Below, one piece after another: positions 16,885-25,868 of a stretch of 64,000 nucleotides of DNA. Source of the stretch: Streptomyces flavofungini (GTDB lineage Bacteria; Actinomycetota; Actinomycetes; Streptomycetales; Streptomycetaceae); contig NZ_BMVR01000023.1 in assembly GCF_014650815.1 (NCBI RefSeq), positions 1 to 64,000 of the forward strand, written 5' to 3'. The translations under genes and the position numbers were made by a program. Positions within the stretch are counted from its first letter, which is position 1. Every line of letters begins with the position of its first letter. A model generated the notes under the pieces. It did not search any database and was not told the origin of the DNA. It worked only from the letters and a program-made list of their open reading frames with translations.

Positions 16885-17406
16885 TCACTTTCCGCTGCCG
16901 GTCAGAACGGACTGCCAGGTTTGCAAGGCCAGCCGGGAGTGACTGGCCAGCACGTCGCAGACCTGCTGGGCGGAGCTCTTGCCACCGCCGGGCGGGTAGA
17001 CCTCGGCGGCCTCGGCATCCCTGAGGTTCCACACATGGGTGACGGTCACCCGGCAGCGCTGCGGCCCCTCCGCCTCGAAGCGCCAGACACCTCCGTGGTG
17101 CACCAGATAGGGAGGGGGCTCGGGCTGAAAGAACTCGATCTTCCTGTCCTGGCAGTTGCGGATGGAGCGGACCTTCAGCACCATCCCCTCGGAGTCCACG
17201 GTCATGTAGAACTCCTGGTACTGGCCGTCGTTGTACTGCACGTCGATCGCCGTGACGTGCGGAAGATACTCGGGCCAGGCGCCCATCCGGTGCAGAGCGG
17301 CGTAGACGGTGTCCACGTCACGTTCGATGACGATGCTCTCGGTGCAGCGGTGAGCGAAGCCCTCGGCGGAGTCGATGGTCAGCACGGCGGCGGTGGCAGT
17401 GGTCAT
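16885..17406 (-). CDS. SRPBCC cyclase-like protein, first of a tandem set
   Basis: A 173-residue SRPBCC protein: IVIERDVDTVYAALHRMGAW near the N-terminus, then QYQEFYMTVDSEG and FFQPEPPPYLVHHGGVWRF. It has an N-terminal extension of about 20 residues compared with its two paralogues. Its start overlaps the ACP stop by 4 bp (ATGA), which is consistent with an aromatase/cyclase acting on the ACP-bound chain. Confidence 0.8.
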   Translation of the reverse strand: MTTATAAVLTIDSAEGFAHRCTESIVIERDVDTVYAALHRMGAWPEYLPHVTAIDVQYNDGQYQEFYMTVDSEGMVLKVRSIRNCQDRKIEFFQPEPPPYLVHHGGVWRFEAEGPQRCRVTVTHVWNLRDAEAAEVYPPGGGKSSAQQVCDVLASHSRLALQTWQSVLTGSGK

Positions 17407-17645
17407 CGGGAAGCACCCGCCGGCTGTCCCAGCAGCGCCGCGACGTCGCCGAGCGAAACCAGCCGGCGCAGCACCTGCGGCCGGTCGGCCATGGCCTCGC
17501 CGCGCAGTTTCTCCACGGCGGTCACCATCTGCGCGATCTCCTGGGAATCCATGTCGATGTCGTCCCGCAGACGGGACTCCAGGGTCACGTCGTCGGCGTC
17601 GATGTCCATGGCGGTGAGGATCTCGACGAGCACAACAGGCAGCAC
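17403..17645 (-). CDS. Acyl carrier protein
   Basis: An 80-residue carrier protein with an acidic first helix and the phosphopantetheine site DIDMDSQEI, Ser34 being the attachment residue. The usual GxDS is DMDS here. It carries the growing chain for the KS/CLF pair. The GTG start at 17645 follows AAGGAG at 5 bases, a strong ribosome site suited to the high ACP level such systems need. About 60 bases separate it from the radical SAM gene. Confidence 0.85.
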   Translation of the reverse strand: MLPVVLVEILTAMDIDADDVTLESRLRDDIDMDSQEIAQMVTAVEKLRGEAMADRPQVLRRLVSLGDVAALLGQPAGASR

Positions 17646-17705
17646 AAATACTCCTTAGGGCGTGTTCATGGGGTGAAGAGAGAGGAGAACGTGGCAGGAG
17701 ACGGG

Positions 17706-19109
17706 TTAGCCGATCCAGTCCTCTCGGCGGCCGGAGAACAGGTCCACCATCGGGGTGTTCATCGACCAGTGCGGCGTCTCGGGAGCCGAGGTGTCACCCC
17801 AGAACCGCGGATTGGTGAACTCGATCATGACGTTCATGTGCCAGTCCCGGCCCAGCTCGGTCAGCACGAGTCGGTCTTCGCGGAGCTCGGCGAGCCCACG
17901 CTCCAGGAGACGGTGCACGGTCGGCGCGAAGTCGTCCTCGAAGCGGGTGCCGAAGCGCGCGAAGTAGCCGTCGAACTCGACCTGGAGGTACTGGAGCACG
18001 TTGATCACATAGCGCTCACGCCGGGTCTCCGCGTCCAGCTTGGCGGAGGCCGCGGTGATCGGATGACGGCCGGTGTCCACCGCCTCGATGTACCCCTCGA
18101 CGTTCTTCGCCGAGCCGATCCGCTGGCCGTTCACGAAGCCGTAGGCGCCGGGCCCGACGCCGAGCACCTCGACGTCCTGCTTGAAGGTCCACTCGTTGTA
18201 GACGTTCTCCCAGCCGGGACGGGCGAAGTGATCGAACATGTACATGTTGAAGCCCATGCCCTCGGCCGCGTCGATCAGGTCGAGGTACATGTTCTTGACG
18301 TACGACGACTCCTTGTCGACCGGCGGCGGGACCTTGCCGCCCTGGATGAACCTGTCCTGCGGCGTCCCCTCATGGATCCGGTACAGATACGTCGTCAGAT
18401 GCTTGATGTCCAGGTCACGGAGCTGCTCCAAATCGCTCTGCCAGGTCTTGCGGGAGTGACCGGGCAGGTTGTACATCATGTCCATCTGGATATTGGTGAA
18501 CCCGCGCTCGTTGAGCGCCCGGATGACCTCGATGCTCTCCTGCGCGCCGTGCGGCGAACCGATCACCTTCAGCAGAGCCGGGTCGAAGGACTGCACACCG
18601 AGGCTGACCCTGGTGATCTGAGAGGAGGCGACGAAGTCGAGCTTTTCCTCGTCGTAGTCGCGGGCGTTGCCCTCCAGCGTGACTTCGCAGTCCTGCACCA
18701 CCGGGAAGCACTCGAAGATCGTGTCCACGATCTTCTTGAGGTGCTTGGTCTCCAGGATGGTCCCGGTGCCGCCGCCGATGTACACCGACCGCAGCTTGCC
18801 CGTGCTCCACCTCCGATAGCCGGCCCAGCGTCGTAGGTCGGCGACCAGAGCGTCGACGTAGCGTTCCTCCTTGTTGCGTGAGTCGTGGATTGACAGCAGC
18901 TCGATGAAGTACGGACACGAGTGGCACCGCACGCGGCAAAACGGCACCGAGAGATACAGGACGTAGTCCTCGCCCTGCTCGTCCATGCCGAGGTGCTCGG
19001 TGACGAGCTCGTCTCCGAGGGTGTTCTCCCACAACGTGGGCGGGTAGAGCAGGAAGGGCGTCGTGTACTTGACGGGATACGGCGTGGCCGTGGCGGCAAC
19101 CGTGGTCAT
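17706..19109 (-). CDS. HemN-like radical SAM enzyme
   Basis: A 467-residue radical SAM protein. The 4Fe-4S site is VPFCRVRCHSCPY with Cys58, Cys62 and Cys65. GGGTGT (112-117), LEGN and RVSLGVQSF are the SAM-binding and core motifs of the coproporphyrinogen oxidase-like (HemN/HemW) group. No haem genes are near. In natural-product clusters, HemN-like enzymes act as class C methylases or cyclopropanases (CC-1065, jawsamycin). It is the first gene of the operon, preceded by GGAG. Role here unproven; a methyl or methylene transfer to the polyketide is the leading idea. Confidence 0.85.
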   Translation of the reverse strand: MTTVAATATPYPVKYTTPFLLYPPTLWENTLGDELVTEHLGMDEQGEDYVLYLSVPFCRVRCHSCPYFIELLSIHDSRNKEERYVDALVADLRRWAGYRRWSTGKLRSVYIGGGTGTILETKHLKKIVDTIFECFPVVQDCEVTLEGNARDYDEEKLDFVASSQITRVSLGVQSFDPALLKVIGSPHGAQESIEVIRALNERGFTNIQMDMMYNLPGHSRKTWQSDLEQLRDLDIKHLTTYLYRIHEGTPQDRFIQGGKVPPPVDKESSYVKNMYLDLIDAAEGMGFNMYMFDHFARPGWENVYNEWTFKQDVEVLGVGPGAYGFVNGQRIGSAKNVEGYIEAVDTGRHPITAASAKLDAETRRERYVINVLQYLQVEFDGYFARFGTRFEDDFAPTVHRLLERGLAELREDRLVLTELGRDWHMNVMIEFTNPRFWGDTSAPETPHWSMNTPMVDLFSGRREDWIG

Positions 19110-19656
19110 GAACGAATCTCCAGGAATGCGGCGATGACGAGGGAGCCGACGGGAGGCGGGCCTCGGAGAGGAGGCACAAGGCAGCCGCTACCTGTCAGGG
19201 CCAAGAAAGGACTGGCGAAGGGGAATTGCCTGCGGGAGGCCGCCACCCGGGCCGGTCACTTTCGGGCATATCCATGGTTACCGGCCGAGAACGGGGGATG
19301 CTACCCGCGAAGCCGTACAGGGCCCAGAAGGTGGGAATCACGTCTAGCCATGAGAGTGGCGAGAGCCGGATGTGCCGCGACGGTGCGCGGCTGGAAACCG
19401 GGGCTGCAGGCCGGGACCTCTCCCGGCGGTTCCCGCATAACGGGCCGGACAGGGCAACTGCCCCGGTCTGAAAGGGCGCCGACGCGGGCCGGGCGAGCCT
19501 GTGAAGGCCGATGGACAACGGCACCGGAACCGGGGGGGGGCAAGCCGGACGCCACGACGACGCAGACGAGTGGGGCGGTGCAGACCGTCACAGGCCGCTG
19601 TCGCTGGGTGAGCGGACCCGAGGGCAGCGTCACCGGCCGGGCCGGGCCGGGCGGGG
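19110..19656. other. Upstream region of the PKS operon and possible intron RNA
   Basis: About 550 bases with no coding frame that holds up. It must contain the promoter of the minus-strand operon, but I cannot place -10/-35 boxes with confidence. Segments from about 19350 (gagagccggatg, then GC-rich stems) precede the reverse-transcriptase fragment and may be the 5' ribozyme part of the same group II intron relic; this is inference. Confidence 0.4.
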
Positions 19657-19845
19657 ATCGACTGGCGACAGGCCGGGGACGGCGTACGCCGTTCTACGGC
19701 AGGCGATCTGCACGGAGCCGCAGGCAGGGGACCTGGAGAAGGCCCGTAACCCGCAGAAGCTGATGCTCCGTTCCCGGGCGAACGCTTTGATGAGCGTGCG
19801 GCGGGTCACGGAGCTCAACGCTGGCCGCGCGACGGCCGGGATCGC
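19657..19845 (+). pseudogene. N-terminal fragment of a group II intron reverse transcriptase
   Basis: In one frame IDWRQAGDGVRR is read (19657 onward). One inserted T near 19695 moves the rest to another frame: RQAICTEPQAGDLEKARNP, QKLMLRSRANALMSVRRVTE and LNAGRATAGI. This is the conserved N-terminus of intron-encoded maturase/reverse transcriptases, where LQKLM..S..N.L.SVRRVT..N.G..T.GIDG is diagnostic. The match ends at the GID motif, so the catalytic domains are missing. Confidence 0.65.
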
Positions 19846-19927
19846 GTCACACCGCGGCCACACGTCCCCCAAGCATAATGAAGCGGCGTAAAAGGTGGGA
19901 ATCCTGTCATTGCGGCCAGGCGTATTG

Positions 19928-20911
19928 ATGCGCACACTGAGGTGTGTGAGAACCCGAAGTGTGCTGTTTGTGCTCTGTGACGGTGTGGCCTTGTTGGACG
20001 TAGCCGGCCCCATGGACGTTTTCACCGGGGCCAATGCCTGGGCGGCCCACCGGTCAGCGGGGCCGGCGCCCTATGCGGTGACCACGGCGAGCTGCGGTGG
20101 CGCGCCGGTGCGCACGTCCTGCGGCATGACCGCGGTGCCGGACGCGGACCTCGATGCCGTCGGCGCTCCGCACACGCTCTTCGTGCCCGGCCTTGAGGCC
20201 GGGCCTCAGGGCGAATTCGTCCGGCCGGACGTCGTGGCCTGGCTCAGGAGACAGGCCACGCAATCGGACCGGATCGTCTCCGTCTGCACCGGAGCTTTCC
20301 AGCTGGCGGGAGCCGGGCTGTTGAGCGGTCACAGGGTGACGACACACTGGAGCGCGGCTCAGAAGCTGGCCCGGGAGTATCCCCAAGTGGAGGTCGACCC
20401 CGACCCCATCTTCATCAGGGACGGCAAGGTGTCCACGTCCGGAGGCGTCACCAGCGGCATCGACCTGGCCCTGGCCCTCATCGAGGAAGACCTGGGGCGC
20501 GAGGCGTCTTTGGTTGTCGCCCGTCATCTGGTGGTCTTCCTCCGCCGTCCCGGCGATCAGCGGCAGTTCAGCACGCAGCTGCGAGCCCAAGTCGCACACC
20601 GGTCGTCCCTGCGCGATGTGCAGCAGTGGATCGCCGACCACCCCGACGCCGACCTCTCCGTCACAGCGCTGGCGCAGCGGGCCAGTCTCTCGCCCCGGCA
20701 GTTCAACCGGGCCTTCACCGCCGAAACCGGAATGCCGCCAGGACGCTACGTGGAACAGGCCCGCCTCGAGACCGCACGCCGCCTCCTTGAGGACGACCGC
20801 GACAGCATCGACCAGGTCGCCCAGAGCAGTGGGTTCACCCCCGAGGCCCTACGTCGTGCCTTTCACCGCAACCTGGGTCTCTCACCCACCAAATACCGTG
20901 ACCGCTTCTGA
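19928..20911 (+). CDS. GlxA-family transcriptional regulator (DJ-1/PfpI + AraC HTH)
   Basis: A 327-residue regulator with a DJ-1/PfpI-like N-terminal domain (SVLFVLCDGVALLDVAGPMDVF, and the elbow SVCTGAFQLAGAGLL). Two AraC helix-turn-helix motifs are at the C-terminus (SVTALAQRASLSPRQFNRAF and QVAQSSGFTPEALRRAF). The effector is unknown. Starts at ATG 19928 or GTG 19946 are both possible; the latter has GAGG close upstream. It lies divergent from the polyketide operon, about 800 bases away, and could regulate it, but no operator evidence was found. Confidence 0.82.
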   Translation: MRTLRCVRTRSVLFVLCDGVALLDVAGPMDVFTGANAWAAHRSAGPAPYAVTTASCGGAPVRTSCGMTAVPDADLDAVGAPHTLFVPGLEAGPQGEFVRPDVVAWLRRQATQSDRIVSVCTGAFQLAGAGLLSGHRVTTHWSAAQKLAREYPQVEVDPDPIFIRDGKVSTSGGVTSGIDLALALIEEDLGREASLVVARHLVVFLRRPGDQRQFSTQLRAQVAHRSSLRDVQQWIADHPDADLSVTALAQRASLSPRQFNRAFTAETGMPPGRYVEQARLETARRLLEDDRDSIDQVAQSSGFTPEALRRAFHRNLGLSPTKYRDRF

Positions 20912-20932
20912 CCGGGGTCCGCACGGCGGCCT

Positions 20933-20964
20933 ACCGGTAGTTCGTCAAACCGGTAGCTCGTCAA
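20933..20964. repeat. Tandem 16-bp direct repeat
   Basis: accggtagttcgtcaa (20933-20948) is followed directly by accggtagctcgtcaa (20949-20964), 15 of 16 identical. It lies 22 bases after the GlxA-type regulator stop codon. Confidence 0.7.
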
Positions 20965-21507
20965 ACCGAGCGGTGGGGATCGAAGGAACATCCCCCATGG
21001 GGGTGTTCGGGCATACGTTCAGCGTGCTGGTGAGGGCTGCGGCTTCGGCCGGGCCGGTGCTGAGCTTCCACCGGGTCTTGATGGTGACCCAGGTGGTCGC
21101 ATGCCCGCAGGCGGCAGCCCGACCGCGACGCGGGTTCTGTCCGTAGCGGTGGCTCCGTCCCATTCGGCGGCCCCGTTGTACCGGGTGGTCCTAGCGGTTC
21201 TCCATTGCTCTCAACTGGAGCCGGTCACGCCTGCCCGCGCGGCGGTCGAGAGGCCGTGGTTCGTGGACGGCACGCTGATCCCAGTACGCGACCGGGTGAG
21301 GAGAAGCGTGCCGTCTACCGCACGTGCGGGTCGACATCGTGCAATACGTTCACCGCGATCAAGAACTGCAGGTGTTCCACATCTGAGCGAAAGTAACGTC
21401 TCCATGCCGTGAGCGTGAAAATAGTTCATGCCCATCGTTGTATGTCGTGAGTCCGTGATGGTCTCGGTGAAATCTGATGTGAATGCTGTGATGAAATACG
21501 AGGCGTT
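20965..21507. other. Intergenic stretch with possible gene debris
   Basis: No intact gene. Around 21240-21300 the frame RAAVERPWFVDGTLIPVRDR recalls the DDE segment of IS5-like transposases (VDGTLxP), and a separate 3' scrap ends VDIVQYVHRDQELQVFHI at about 21384. The last 80 bases are AT-richer than the neighbours and should hold the promoter of the kinase gene. Confidence 0.35.
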
Positions 21508-22758
21508 ATGCACCCATCCGTCGCCTTCTTGTCAGCGAAGTCCGCTCTCCTCCGGGGAGGCGGAGGAGATCCGCTGTCTGCCGAGGTCCCGGGTGCGCGC
21601 TGGCGGCTCTCCAAGGGGGACGTCGCATTGTGCCTCGGTGCCGCGATCCTTGAAGTGCAGGACCTGATTCTGCGCGGCAGTCACGACTGGCTTTGGGGGG
21701 AACCGTGCTTCGCTTACGCGGCGATCTGGGCGGGCATGAGTGTTCTGCTTTTGATGCGGCGTCGCTGGCCGGTGGCCGTCACGGTCGTGGCGACGGTGTC
21801 GGACCTCGTGGCTTTCTACCCCGCGGCCGAAGCCGTGGCCATGTTCACGCTGGGCGCCTACGCACGTTCCTGGGCCTGGAGATGGACGGTCCTGGGCTCG
21901 TCTGCTGTCCTGCATTCGATCGCGATGGCGGCCGGTCACGGCGTGAGCGTGGAACAGCTGGGCGTGCACTACGCGGCTTGGGTGATCGCCCCCGTAGTGC
22001 TGGGGCTGTACACGGCGACGCGGCAGCGTTTGATCGCAAGTCTCGAAGAGCGGGAACGCCAGCGCGAGAGGGAGCGGGCGCTTCTCCAGGAACAGGCCCG
22101 GGCCGGGGAGCGCCGGCGCATCGGGCGCGAGATGCACGATGTGATCGCTCACGCGGTGAGCCACATGGCCTTCAGAGCAGGGACATTGGAGATGATGGCG
22201 CAGAGCCGCGATGCCGCCTGGGCGGCAGCCGAAGCGGAGACCATCCAGGCGCTGGGCCGTAAAGCACTCGAAGAACTCAGGAGCACGCTGGGACTTCTGG
22301 GGCCCTCCGGTGCGGATCGCTCCACGCGCGCTCCCTTGCCCCGCCTGGCTGACCTCGCAGGGCTCGTACAGCGGACGCGCGAGGCGGAGGTGCCGGCGGA
22401 ACTCCACCAGGAGGGTGACTTCTCCTGGCTGGAACCACGGCACGAGCGGGCGGTCTACCGGGTGGTCCAGGAGGCTTTGACCAATGTTGTCAAGCATGCT
22501 CCGCAAGCGTCCACCCGCATCGACTTGATCGGTCTTGCCACCTCACTGACCGTGCGCGTCCACAATGCCCCTCCTGCCGCACCCACGCAGTCCCTGCCCG
22601 CCGGCGGCCACGGACTGCAGGGCATGCAGGAACGCATCGGCCTGCTGGGCGGGACCGTGGACGCCGGGCCCGACGGACAAGGCGGCTTCCTGGTCACTGC
22701 CGTCATCCCCCTGCCCACCGCAGCCCTCACCTCTTCAACCACGGAGTCTCACCCTTGA
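21508..22758 (+). CDS. NarL-type sensor histidine kinase
   Basis: A 416-residue membrane kinase. About four hydrophobic segments lie between residues 38 and 170, followed by a charged coiled coil (SLEERERQRERERALLQEQ). The HisKA_3 dimerisation box is RRRIGREMHDVIAHAVSHM with phospho-acceptor His210. The HATPase has N-box VVQEALTNVVKHA and G-box GHGLQGMQERIGLLGG. It is translationally coupled to the response regulator that follows, with stop and start overlapping by 3 bases. The signal sensed is unknown. Confidence 0.9.
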   Translation: MHPSVAFLSAKSALLRGGGGDPLSAEVPGARWRLSKGDVALCLGAAILEVQDLILRGSHDWLWGEPCFAYAAIWAGMSVLLLMRRRWPVAVTVVATVSDLVAFYPAAEAVAMFTLGAYARSWAWRWTVLGSSAVLHSIAMAAGHGVSVEQLGVHYAAWVIAPVVLGLYTATRQRLIASLEERERQRERERALLQEQARAGERRRIGREMHDVIAHAVSHMAFRAGTLEMMAQSRDAAWAAAEAETIQALGRKALEELRSTLGLLGPSGADRSTRAPLPRLADLAGLVQRTREAEVPAELHQEGDFSWLEPRHERAVYRVVQEALTNVVKHAPQASTRIDLIGLATSLTVRVHNAPPAAPTQSLPAGGHGLQGMQERIGLLGGTVDAGPDGQGGFLVTAVIPLPTAALTSSTTESHP

Positions 22759-23477
22759 TACGCGTACTGATCGCCGATGACGAAGCCCTGATGCGCAGCG
22801 GCCTGCAGATGATCCTGGACCTCCAGGACGACATCGAGGTGGTGGCCGTCGTCGAGAACGGCAGAGAGGCGATGGAAGCCGCTCGCCGCAAAAACCCCGA
22901 TGTCGCCCTGCTCGACATCCGCATGCCCGACATGGACGGCCTGACCGCCACCAGCGCCATGACGAAGCTTCCCTCGCCCCCCGCAGTTCTCGTGCTGACG
23001 ACCTTCGCCCTCGATGGCAACATCGAACAGGCGCTGCTGGCAGGAGCCGCCGGATTCCTGCTCAAGGACACGCCCCCCAGAGAATTGGTCGAGGCCATTC
23101 GCGTCGTCATGCGCGGGGACGCAGTCCTGTCTCCGGCCGTGACGCGCCGTGTCATCGAACTCCAGCGGCGTCAGCTGTCAGCACACAGCGGGCACTCGGA
23201 CCACTCGAAACTCCTTGGCCGCCTCACCGACCGGGAACGAGAAGTCCTTCCCCAGCTCGCGCGCGGCCTGTCGAACGCCGACATCGCCCGCACTCTTTTC
23301 ATGAGCGAAGGCACCGTCAAGGGCCATGTAAGCCGCATGATGGACAAACTCGGGGTCACGAACCGAGTCCAGGCCGCCCTCATCGCCTTCGAGGCCGGAG
23401 TGAACGACGAACAGCTCGGCCAAGGGCCCGTCCTGCGCGACGATCCGGCAGACGTCGCGGAACCGGGCGAGCGTTAG
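22755..23477 (+). CDS. NarL/FixJ-family response regulator
   Basis: A 240-residue response regulator. The receiver domain has phospho-acceptor Asp54 in ALLDIRMPD, acidic pocket DD at 8-9, Thr in LVLTTFA and Lys in FLLKDTPP. The LuxR-type helix-turn-helix is LTDREREVLPQLARGLSNADIARTLFMSEGTVKGHVSRM. A TTG start overlaps the kinase stop. An acidic tail of about 25 residues after the HTH is unusual. An IS630-family relic begins within 80 bases of the stop. Confidence 0.9.
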   Translation: MIRVLIADDEALMRSGLQMILDLQDDIEVVAVVENGREAMEAARRKNPDVALLDIRMPDMDGLTATSAMTKLPSPPAVLVLTTFALDGNIEQALLAGAAGFLLKDTPPRELVEAIRVVMRGDAVLSPAVTRRVIELQRRQLSAHSGHSDHSKLLGRLTDREREVLPQLARGLSNADIARTLFMSEGTVKGHVSRMMDKLGVTNRVQAALIAFEAGVNDEQLGQGPVLRDDPADVAEPGER

Positions 23478-23552
23478 CGAGCTCGTTACTGACTTTGTAG
23501 GTGTGATGTCGTAACCGCTGACATTTGGTGATCGTCGCGGTAGGCCCGAAGC

Positions 23553-24497
23553 GTGAGATATCCGCAAGGCGGAGGCCTGACCGCCGAACGGCAGGCATTT
23601 CGCGAGCGCATCCGCATAGAGGCAGCGGAGATGCTTGCCGTCGGACAGGAAAACGTCGTGGTGGCGAAGCAACTACGGGTCAGTGCGCGGCCGGTGCAGC
23701 GGTGGCGCCGTGCCTGGCGCGACGGCAGCCAGCAGGCCCTGCAACCCAGCGGCTCGCCGGGGCAGCCCCGGCTGAGCGAGACCTTGTTCGCCGTGCTGGA
23801 ACAGGAGTTGGACAAAGGGCCGGTCGCACACGGCTGGCCGGACCAGACCTGGACCCTGGCTCGGAGCAAGACGCTGATCGGACGCCGGTTCCACAAGAGC
23901 ATCACGCTCTCGGCCATCGCACAGATGCCGCACCGGCACGGGTGGAGTCACCAGGTCCCGGCCCGGCGCGCGCTCGAGCGCGACGAGGAAGCGATCACGG
24001 GATGGGTGAAGGAGACCTGGCCCTGTGCTGCTATCGGCCCGGCGAACCGTCCCGGCTGAGCTACCGGCCCATGCTTCACAAGGACCACAAAACCAAAGAG
24101 CGCCGCAGTTTCGCCTGGACCGGCTTCCGCGACCTGCTCGTCGCAGCCCACCAGCAGCTCGGTGCGCCACTCGTTCTCGTGTGGGACAACGTGAACACCC
24201 AGCGCGCCGCCGGGATACGCGATTTCATCGCCGAGCACGACTGGACCACCTCCTTCCTCCCACCGGTCGCCCTACGCACCCGGCCTCAACCCAGTCGAGG
24301 GCGTCTGGTCCCTGCTGCGGCGCAGCTCCCAAGCCAACACCGCCTTCATCGACCCCGACCAGTTCGTCCGCCACCTCCGGCACGGCCTCCGCGAAATCCA
24401 GTACCGCAGTGCACTCATCGACGGATGCCCCGCCGCCACCGGACTCCCACAGACCAGATCACCCTGCCGGCATCACGCCTGCAAGGTCAGCAGCTGA
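23553..24497 (+). pseudogene. IS630-family transposase with deletion and frameshift
   Basis: The N-terminal half (helix-turn-helix, ENVVVAKQLRVSARPVQRWRR, then the linker to GWVKETWP) joins directly at about 24015 to CCYRPGEPSRLSYRP, so about 60-70 codons with the first catalytic Asp are gone. The C-terminal half has APLVLVWDNVNTQRAAGIRDF. A second frameshift near 24265 precedes YAPGLNPVEGVWSLLRRSS. Weak inverted repeats (gactttg at about 23491, caaagtc at about 24529) may mark the ends. Confidence 0.75.
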
Positions 24498-24663
24498 AAG
24501 CCCGGCCTCCCGCACGAAGGTTCGTCACCAAAGTCTCAACCACAAAGGACGTTCGGCAGTGGTGAGAGCCGACTGCTGTGGATCAGAGTGTGACTCGACA
24601 AACCTGATGCAGCGTCAAGTGCTGTGCATTGCAGCCAGAATCAGGCACGGAGGAGAACGCGGC

Positions 24664-25797
24664 GTGCTGCCGGACAAGTCGAGGGAACTCAAAGCACCAG
24701 AAGACGGCGCAGTGGCACGCCGGTCAACAACAACGCCATCCGGCTTCGGCGGCTCTGGCTCGGTGCGCGAACCTCCCGCTAGGGAACGCGTGTTCCACGG
24801 GAACGCTCTGACGAAACAGACGAAACCCTCGCCGCCAGGACGTGCCGCAGGCAGACAGCAGACCGCGGTCCCTCCACGGCGGGAGCCAGAACCCGCCCCT
24901 CACAAGCCCCCGCCCCGCCTGAGCCAGGAACTGATGGAACGTCGCGGTGCCGCCTGCTCCGGCTGGTGGGCGGTCCTGGTGATGCTGCCATCGATGGCCG
25001 GCAACGTCTGGCTCACGCCCCTCGGCCCCCCCGCCGTTGAATGGCCCGCGCTGGAGCGGTGGGGCGCCACCGTGGGCTGCGGCGCGGTCACGCTGCTCTC
25101 GCTGAGCGGGCTCACTCGGGGAAAGACCGGCCACGCGTGGGTCCTGACCCTCTTCGGCCGCTACCGCGGCAGCGTACGGCGGACCGGCCTGCTCTGGATC
25201 AACCCCCTGGCGCTCCGGCACCGCGTCGACGTACGGCTGCGGCACTGGCGAAGCGAACCAATGCAGGTGGTGGACGCACAAGGAACGGAACTGCGCGTGG
25301 TCGCACTCGTGGTGTGGCGCGTGAAAGACACGGCAAGAGCGCTGTTCGCGGTGGATGACTACGTCCCGTACCTGCAGGAGCAGGTCGAAGCCGTCACCGC
25401 GCGGACCGTCTCACAGCTGCCCGCCGACTCCTTCGGCGAACCCTCGGCGGACACCCGTACCTTGCGCGACACCGAAGCCGTCGGAAACCTCCTGAGCCAG
25501 CTGCTCAGCGCGGAATGCCGCGCGGTGGGCCTCGAGATCTTCTCAGTACGCCCCACGCACCTCGCATACGCGCCGGAACTGGCCACGGCTATGCGGCGCC
25601 GACAGCTCGCGGCGATCGACGCCCAACACCGCGACCAGGTACTGACCTCCGCCCTCGACGCCGTCGACCACGCCGTGCGGCGCCTCACCGAGCGAGAGCT
25701 GGTCACCCTCGACGACTACGAACGCAACGCACTGGTCAAGGACTTGACCATCGCCTTCTACGCGGCACGCGGCAGCGCAACCGAGCCGGCCCCGTAA
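24664..25797 (+). CDS. SPFH/Band 7 domain membrane protein
   Basis: A 377-residue protein. A charged, proline-rich N-terminal 95 residues precede two hydrophobic segments (ACSGWWAVLVMLPSMAG and TVGCGAVTLLSLSGL). A Band 7/SPFH domain follows, with the typical GRYRGSVRRTGLLWINPL and DAQGTELRVVALVVWRVKD. The family forms membrane oligomers that organise lipid domains and control proteases. The GTG at 24664 is preceded by GGAGGAGAAC. The next gene starts 72 bases later, so the pair may be co-expressed at the cell envelope. Confidence 0.82.
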   Translation: MLPDKSRELKAPEDGAVARRSTTTPSGFGGSGSVREPPARERVFHGNALTKQTKPSPPGRAAGRQQTAVPPRREPEPAPHKPPPRLSQELMERRGAACSGWWAVLVMLPSMAGNVWLTPLGPPAVEWPALERWGATVGCGAVTLLSLSGLTRGKTGHAWVLTLFGRYRGSVRRTGLLWINPLALRHRVDVRLRHWRSEPMQVVDAQGTELRVVALVVWRVKDTARALFAVDDYVPYLQEQVEAVTARTVSQLPADSFGEPSADTRTLRDTEAVGNLLSQLLSAECRAVGLEIFSVRPTHLAYAPELATAMRRRQLAAIDAQHRDQVLTSALDAVDHAVRRLTERELVTLDDYERNALVKDLTIAFYAARGSATEPAP

Positions 25798-25868
25798 GCC
25801 GAAGCCAGCCGCTGCGCCAATCACACATGCGACCACCCGGGAACAAACACACCAGAAAGGGCCCTCCC

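Noticed and set aside
17706..19109. Haem-biosynthesis coproporphyrinogen oxidase
   Set aside because: The motifs are HemN-like but the gene heads a polyketide operon and its iron-sulphur region differs from HemN (CHSCPYF).
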